From assembly GCF_008831285.2 (NCBI RefSeq), contig NC_045138.2, positions 22,167,934 to 22,231,933 of the forward strand: a DNA stretch of 64,000 nucleotides. Reading direction: 5' to 3'. This DNA is from Nymphaea colorata (Eukaryota; Streptophyta; Magnoliopsida; Nymphaeales; Nymphaeaceae). Under the pieces are notes generated by a model, which saw only the letters and a program-made list of their open reading frames with translations, had not been told where the DNA came from and searched no databases. Position numbers and translations under genes: made by a program. Position 1 is the stretch's first letter; each line of letters starts with the position of its first letter. Shown here piece after piece: positions 58,381-64,000 of this stretch.

Positions 58381-59055
58381 GAGAATAGGACTGAAGAAGT
58401 CCAAGTGCCACCACCACCATATTTAATATATCCATGCCAAGATGTACGCATGCAGGTGTAACCTCCACCGCAACCTGGTCCATTGTCTCAAACTAAAAGA
58501 CTTGGGGACCATAACTAAAGTTGAACACTGCTTCCAACCCAACTCCGCTCCATTATTCCACCAATGAACTCAAGACTCTAGTTACCAAAACTTTTACTTG
58601 AAAAAAAAGTGTGGCTCTTGAGAAGCGCGTCACCAATGTTTCTTTCAAAGAGGGAAAAAAAAGGCAAAACAAAAGAAGAATTCGTTTATCGCATATGACA
58701 ACCTCGTCTCATTTAAAAGATGTAATTTCTTTCACCCGTAGTAATTTATTCTCATTTAATACGCTAGCACAGGAGCCTGTGGAGGCTGACATGTAAATAT
58801 TTTTAAATTCTTTATTATGATAGTACGATTTAAATTTATCCAAATTATTAAAAATTCGTAAAATAAAAAAAATGACATTTTCGAGTCCATAACCATAAGA
58901 CCAAAAACTGTCGTTTACAAATTGTTCATGAGTGATGACAATAACTCTCAGCACGGACCCATCGTTGGAAAGAGAGCCCGGAGAACGTTTTTTTCCTCCA
59001 CTGGTAGCAGAGAAAGTCGCTTCTTGATTTTATGTCAAAAAGACCGGGCGTTCGA
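58380..59055. other. 5' flank of LYK copy 3
   Basis: Collinear with 41340-42070 upstream of copy 2 (shared CTCCACCG, ACCTGGTCCATTGTC, CTCCATTATTC and AAAAGACCGGG words), without the 105-base tandem step found there. It should include the promoter. Confidence 0.75.
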
Positions 59056-59062
59056 GGTCAAC
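59056..59062 (-). promoter_or_regulatory. W-box-like element upstream of LYK copy 3
   Basis: GGTCAAC, about 135 bases before the start codon, in the same context as upstream of copy 2. Confidence 0.35.
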
Positions 59063-59190
59063 ACGGAATGCGCTCCTGCTTGTCTCACTTTGTTGATGCC
59101 ATTGCCGTCTCATCGTGCATAAGAAGATGGAATCCGTTCAAGCTTGAGAGAGAACCAAGTAGCAGAGAAATCGACCAAGAAGGTCAGAAG

Positions 59191-61176
59191 ATGATGCCCC
59201 TCAGAGCATCATCCTCCTTCCTCTGTTCCCTTTTCTGCAGCCTCCTGTCCCTACTCCTCCTCCCTTCTTCTCTTCATGCCCAACAGGTTTACGTCAACAA
59301 GACTCAATTCGATTGCTACGGGAACCACCCCAACACCCTTGGCTTTCTCTGCAATGGGCAACGAACTGCATGTGTTTCCTACTTCATCTTTAGATCTAAT
59401 TCCGATGTAAACTCAATTTCCGAGATCTCCTCCCTTCTAAACGCTGATTCTGCAAAATCAGCAGAGATTGTTAGAATCAACGGCGCATCGGGCGTGTATC
59501 AGACGCTCCCCGTTGGCAGAGAAGTGGTAGTCCCCGTAAGCTGCTCCTGCTCAGGCGAATACTACCAACACAATTCCTCTTACGTCATAAAGCAGAACGA
59601 CACTTATCTCAGAGTTGCCAACGAAACGTATGAATCCCTGACAACTTGCCAAGCTCTCATGAAGCAGAACCGCTACAGCAGCACCAACCTTACAACTGGT
59701 TTAAGCATCTTGGTGCCACTGATGTGTGCTTGTCCTACGAGAAACCAGACTCTGAATGGTGTGAAGTTCTTGTTGACGTACCCGATCGTCGAGGGGGATG
59801 ACGTACCCAAGCTTGCTTCTAAGTTTGGTGTCGATGAGCAGAGTATACTCAACGCCAATGAGATCGTGGGAGACCCTACCATCTACTTCGACACGCCCCT
59901 TTTGATCCCTTTCAAGAAGGAACCGCCATCTTGGTCCCAACTTCTTAAGCCTTCATCGCCGCCACCACCGTCCGCTGTTCCTTCCCCTCCTCCGTCGCCC
60001 CCGCCACCTGCGAGCGAGAGCCACAACAAATGGGTTTTCGTTGGCGTCGGAGTCGGAATCGGTTTCCTTCTTCTGGCAGTTATTTCTTGTTTGTTGGTGG
60101 TCTATTTGCGGCGCCGTCGTCACCGCCGTGGTGGTAGCAGTCATGCTCCGGCGACTCCGACTCAGAAGCAGCAGAAACTCACAGAATCTTCTGTTTCCGT
60201 CGGTGATCTGTCCGTAAAGAAATCGTCCACTGCCATATCGGATAATCTTCTCGACGCCGTCCGGTCCTTGACGGCGTACAAATACGAAGAACTACGGAGG
60301 GCTACACATGGTTTCACTGAGGACTCCCTCATCAAAGGGACCGTTTACACAGCGGTGATCAATGGAGATCGAGCGGCCGTCAAAAGCATGAAAGGAGATG
60401 TCTCTAACGAGATAAAAATATTGAAACAGATCAACCATTCCAACGTCATTAGACTCTCTGGTTTCTGCATTCATGAAGGGAACACTTTCCTGGTATACGA
60501 GTTCGCAGAAAATGGTTCCCTCAGCGATTGGCTTCATGGTCACAGATACCAGGACAATCAGTCCTGGTCCAAAAGTACATGCAGCCTCACCTGGAAGCAA
60601 AGAGTACAGATTGCCTGTGATGTCGCAGATGGCCTTAACTATCTTCACAACTACACTAGCCCAGCGCACGTTCACAAGAATCTCAAGAGCAGCAACATAC
60701 TGTTAGATGATAAATTCAGAGCCAAGATTGCCAATTTGGGGTTGGCAAGAGCAGTTGGAGATCAAGAAGATGGTTTGCACTTGACCCGTCATGTCTTCGG
60801 AACTCAGGGGTACATGGCACCAGAGTACCTTGAACACGGTCTGATCACATCGAAGCTCGATGTTTTCGCCTTCGGAGTGGTGCTCCTTGAGCTTCTTTCC
60901 GGGAGGGAAGCAGTCGGTCAAGCACATGATCAAGACAAAGTCGAATTGCTGCTGTCATCAGCTATTGGCCCAATACTTGAAGGGGATGATGCTAAGGAGA
61001 AGCTGAGAAGCTTCATGGATCCTTCTCTTGGAAGCGATTATCCTTTAGATCTAGCCCTCAATGTCGCTTGTCTGGCATGTAAGTGTGTAGCAGATGACAT
61101 GAATTCGCGACCCTCCATGACCGATGTCTTTATGACCCTGTCAGCTTCTATTGGTTGGAGTTCATCGACGAATTAA
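59191..61176 (+). CDS. LYK5: LysM receptor-like pseudokinase, LYK4/LYK5 type (copy 3)
   Basis: An intact intronless frame of 661 residues. The frame stays open upstream to 59032, but the ATG at 59191 is chosen because it starts a signal peptide (1-30) and aligns with the starts of copies 1 and 2. LysM1 (about 45-115), CSC (118-120), LysM2 (125-177), CAC (179-181) and LysM3 (187-241) form the ectodomain. A Pro-rich linker, transmembrane helix (281-306) and Arg-rich stretch lead to the kinase region (about 365-655). K398 and E407 are kept, HRD is HKN (495-497) and DFG is NLG (515-517), so it should bind but not transfer phosphate efficiently, if at all. The expected role is glycan (chitin-type) perception with an active co-receptor. 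From the membrane helix onward it is nearly identical to pseudogene copy 2, whereas the ectodomains differ clearly. The orthology label is provisional, as for copy 1. Confidence 0.93.
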   Translation: MMPLRASSSFLCSLFCSLLSLLLLPSSLHAQQVYVNKTQFDCYGNHPNTLGFLCNGQRTACVSYFIFRSNSDVNSISEISSLLNADSAKSAEIVRINGASGVYQTLPVGREVVVPVSCSCSGEYYQHNSSYVIKQNDTYLRVANETYESLTTCQALMKQNRYSSTNLTTGLSILVPLMCACPTRNQTLNGVKFLLTYPIVEGDDVPKLASKFGVDEQSILNANEIVGDPTIYFDTPLLIPFKKEPPSWSQLLKPSSPPPPSAVPSPPPSPPPPASESHNKWVFVGVGVGIGFLLLAVISCLLVVYLRRRRHRRGGSSHAPATPTQKQQKLTESSVSVGDLSVKKSSTAISDNLLDAVRSLTAYKYEELRRATHGFTEDSLIKGTVYTAVINGDRAAVKSMKGDVSNEIKILKQINHSNVIRLSGFCIHEGNTFLVYEFAENGSLSDWLHGHRYQDNQSWSKSTCSLTWKQRVQIACDVADGLNYLHNYTSPAHVHKNLKSSNILLDDKFRAKIANLGLARAVGDQEDGLHLTRHVFGTQGYMAPEYLEHGLITSKLDVFAFGVVLLELLSGREAVGQAHDQDKVELLLSSAIGPILEGDDAKEKLRSFMDPSLGSDYPLDLALNVACLACKCVADDMNSRPSMTDVFMTLSASIGWSSSTN

Positions 61177-62640
61177 ACATACGAATCTGCCCCACCGAGA
61201 AGGATGCTTATTCATGGTTTTACTTGACTTTGGTTTTTGAGGCCTTTGCTTCCTCCCTGGTGTATGTATGTCTAAGAGAAAACTGTTGTACTTCCGACAT
61301 CATTCTTATGGTCTTGCAACTGATTTTCCTGTTATAGATCTTGAGAAGATAACTCTCACGTACACATATAGGAAGGAAGACACCTCTTTATTGTTTTCAC
61401 TTTTAATTGTCAAGTTGGCGCTGCGATGGAGACATTGCCAGATGAGGTTGTTTTTTGTAATAACAGTGGAAGAATAATTTAACATGTCAGCCAATTGGAC
61501 TTTCTCGATGTGTTTAAACTTTTAAACTATGTTAGTTCAAGTGTTGTTTGTTTTCATTTGAAAGCAAAATGTGGCTTTATTTGGTAGAGGTTCTGTTTAG
61601 AATCTTGTAGACGAACATTGAATACATTTTTCTATATCACAGTGGTGCTTGCAAATTGCTAATGGCCGCCTTCATTAACCTGAAAAAAAAGCGACCTGTA
61701 TGCATGTGGTGAAGCACGTTCTGTTGCATTCAAAATACATGCCAAATATTCCTTCATAGGATTTCTGCAACATCAATGGGATCAATTTGTTAGGGATTTC
61801 CAAAACGTTGGACTGCTTCCACAAGGATAATGCACGTTTAGCTTCTTCTGCCTCTGTCAAGGAATATTCAAGGTGCATTTAGGTGATGAACGTCACCAGC
61901 ATGACTGTGGTACAGTTGCTTGCATTTAGGAAGATGGGTCTCTTCTGTTTTTCAATTTCCATCTTGAGCGGACATGAGGTCACTCTTCGTTTCACATAGA
62001 CTCAATTTTCTCGACTTCATTGGTGGACAGATACATGGTCCACTCTTTTAAGTAAATGGGTGGCGCTAATGGCATATCAGCTTATCAAATGAAAGCTGGG
62101 CGACCTAATCTCCAACCGTTTTGGTTGATGAGGGGGAGTGATTGGTTGCAGTTGGCTGGGAACAATGGAGGTAACTTGAAGACTTGAATTTGACATCAAT
62201 CTAAACTTAATAAAACAGAGAGGTGGTTTTCCTCTAATACAACCAGGACGATGCCAAGGAAGAAAAGTCTTTGAGTACATTCATCATTTCCACTCAGCAG
62301 TCTTTTGCTAGCAGTATGGTCGAATCAGTGCCTACACAGAAATGCTCACACATATCCTCCGTTCAATCGTGAATGTCTTCTGCAGGCTGCTAGGAGCAAC
62401 CTGAGTTTGCAGGATAGCAGTCGAGATGCATTAGGAGTTGGCAGAGGAAATGAGACTAGTTGCAGTAATTTTGTGCCGTGAACAGAAAGTGTTTACAGTA
62501 GAAAGTTAACCTCATGGTCGCGGGACAACAGGTAATGTTCAAAGTTAAAATTTGAAACTCAAGCAGGATTTTGCCAACCCTCTGGTGGATCAGAGACTAA
62601 AGCTTTGACAGCCTAATAAACATGCTTATTCTTGCCTTCG
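61177..62640. other. 3' flank of LYK copy 3
   Basis: 61177-62070 is duplicated downstream of copy 2 (48892-49812). 62465-62625 matches 37845-37990 downstream of copy 1 (AGTAGAAAGTT, CAAGCAGGATTTTGCCA, TTTGACAGCCTAATAAACATG). No gene is seen, but the duplicated blocks mark the repeat unit of the array. Confidence 0.75.
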
Positions 62641-63344
62641 GAAAGAGAGGAGGCTTTGGTAGTGGAGCATGTATGCATTTCTGTTGGCTATCAGGAACAT
62701 TGTCAAGAGATCAAAATTCGAGAAGGCCTTCCCCTAGGAAACATAAATCATGTATAGGCGTTTGGTCATGGGTAAAATTTGACAAAGGAACTTTTGGAGT
62801 CATTCTGCTGAGATTCATGATATAGCTTTCTCAAACTACAGAGCACATAATCACACTGCCAATCTCAAAACCAAAAAGTTTTTCAGTGAAAAAAATGAGA
62901 GTAAAGGAAAAGAACTCATTCAGCAAATACTCAATCAATACCACTCTAATCATCTGGCTCTTCGCCAGCAAGAAGTGTGGCTTCAGGGAAAGGGCCTCCA
63001 AAACGCAGAGGTCAGTTCGCCAGACGGTCAAGCCAATCAACGTATACCAACCTGTCTCCCCAAAGTTATTGGCGTTCTCACTGGTTGAAAAGCAAGCTTT
63101 TACACGCTTGACTGCAGTTTTGCTGCATATCTAGTTTGGTCTGGGTCAGTTTCAGTTTCTTTCTTAATACTCTTGGCAACTGAGACAAAGAAGCACAAAT
63201 TAAGCTACGCAAACAAGGCGTTGCACTTGAAATAACTATGAATCACGCGTCGAACTTCAAACAATTTAGATCAACTGGTCACGTTGAAGGCAACAACAAG
63301 TTACAGGAGAGAAAGACAGAGAGAGCAAAAACATCAGTAGCGGG
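62641..63344. other. Gene-free DNA, probable 3' region of the small minus-strand gene
   Basis: Short open frames on both strands show no recognisable domain or plausible start context. The right end should include the 3' untranslated region of the gene at 63345-63677. Confidence 0.45.
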
Positions 63345-63677
63345 TTAGTGGGAGACCAGAGGATGGGAAGGGTTATAAGCACGAAAAGGGCGGCAAGCGA
63401 CCAGGTAATAAGCAACCTTGTGCCTCAACTTTCTCAGCAACAAGAGCCTCCCTCCCCACTGGAACACGACCAAGGCCCTCTCCTTCACGGTCCGTTTCAC
63501 CTTCTCCTGACTGCCCATCACCGGCTTCTGCACTCCCACGGCAGCCTCCTCCTCCTCTTCCTCCCAGTACAGAGGATAGCTCCTAAGGAACACTCTCCTC
63601 TTGTTGTAGTCTTCATACCGAAAGCTTCTCGCTCTTACTTCGCCTTCCACCACACCCTCCTCACCCACGAAGACCAT
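63345..63677 (-). CDS. Small plant protein of unknown function, 110 residues
   Basis: A single minus-strand frame of 110 residues with the block ARSFRYEDYNKRRVFLRSYP (17-36), an acidic Glu run (40-45), a Lys/Arg-rich middle with KVKRTVKERALVVFQWG, and a hydrophobic/basic end (LRKLRHKVAYYLVACRPF). I believe the RSFR-EDY-RRVFLRSYPL block and the VFQWG-LLLRKLRHK arrangement occur in short uncharacterised angiosperm proteins, but that is from memory. There is no signal peptide; the tail is possibly membrane-associated. The plus-strand open frame over the same bases is its shadow and lacks such order. The 5' side (63678-64000) is rich in CT on the coding strand, like a plant leader. Confidence 0.6.
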   Translation of the reverse strand: MVFVGEEGVVEGEVRARSFRYEDYNKRRVFLRSYPLYWEEEEEEAAVGVQKPVMGSQEKVKRTVKERALVVFQWGGRLLLLRKLRHKVAYYLVACRPFRAYNPSHPLVSH

Positions 63678-64000
63678 GACGTCAAGACTACCGGATTCCG
63701 GCGAGAGGTTTCAAGCACCTGGGTTGCTTTTCCTGGGAACCTATACTCTGAGGAGCTTGCTGTTCCCTTCTCCCTCTTCGTGGTTAGAGAGGGAGAGAGA
63801 CGGATTTGAAATACGGCACCCACAAGGGATGGAGCAAAAACAAGGGAGCGAGTTGGATGGATTTGGTTGTCTGCATCTGAGGCTGCTGGTTTTCATGCGG
63901 GCTGCAGAGGAGGGGGGGAATCCGACGGGACGCCACTCAAGAAAGCCACCGTCGCTTTGGTCCATTTCTGACAAATCGAAGGGCCCCATGTTTCTCGCTT
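63678..64000. other. Upstream region of the small minus-strand gene
   Basis: On the minus strand this is rich in CTCTC/TCC words, as in plant 5' leaders. Open frames on either strand show no recognised domain. The promoter may extend beyond the window. Confidence 0.4.

Noticed and set aside
59032-59190. Longer N-terminus for LYK copy 3 using an upstream ATG
   Set aside because: It would add 53 charged residues before the signal peptide. The ATG at 59191 matches the start of the other copies.

Overview
The window is nuclear DNA of a flowering plant. It holds a spliced plant gene with GT-AG introns, intronless LysM receptor-like kinase genes of the LYK4/LYK5 type, plant Ty1/copia, Ty3/gypsy, L1-type LINE and hAT remains, and many (TA)n microsatellites. 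The sequence alone does not fix the species.

Layout. (1) 1.7-17.2 kb, + strand: an apparently intact nine-exon PhoD-like metallophosphatase gene (450 codons). Its fifth intron is about 11.3 kb and holds a nested composite of two LTR-like sequences in opposite orientation, each attached on its inner side to a decayed, cDNA-like copy of an unrelated host gene (a NOM1/MIF4G-MA3 protein and a large ARM-repeat protein), with a truncated copia element between them. (2) 17.9-22.2 kb: a second copia element with both LTRs, gag deleted. (3) 22.6-25.4 kb: a minus-strand LINE fragment bracketed by ~100-bp inverted repeats. (4) 25.4-29.2 kb: gene-poor DNA with microsatellites, a 96-bp tandem repeat and a cluster of a short palindromic motif. 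(5) 29.2-33.4 kb: an F-box/LRR/FBD pseudogene inside ~1.1-kb inverted repeats. (6) 35-62.6 kb: a tandem array of LYK5-like LysM receptor pseudokinases with two intact genes (35271-37271 and 59191-61176), one pseudogene split by a young, almost intact copia element (42076-48891), and a 3'-end remnant of a fourth copy split by an older copia element (49813-55860). A LINE fragment and a hAT remnant lie in the same interval. (7) 63.3-63.7 kb, - strand: a small plant gene of unknown function.

The cellular theme of the array is chitin/LysM-oligosaccharide perception at the plasma membrane. Every copy has three LysM domains separated by CXC pairs, one transmembrane helix and a kinase domain lacking the catalytic Asp of HRD and the Asp of DFG. 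By analogy with the family these should work as co-receptors with an active LysM kinase encoded elsewhere. The array shows unequal crossing-over, ectodomain divergence and apparent gene conversion of the TM-kinase half. PhoD and the terminal small gene appear unrelated to it.

The strongest candidates for a second look are the F-box pseudogene in kilobase inverted repeats, the opposed LTRs with captured gene fragments inside the PhoD intron, and the mosaic pseudokinase array.
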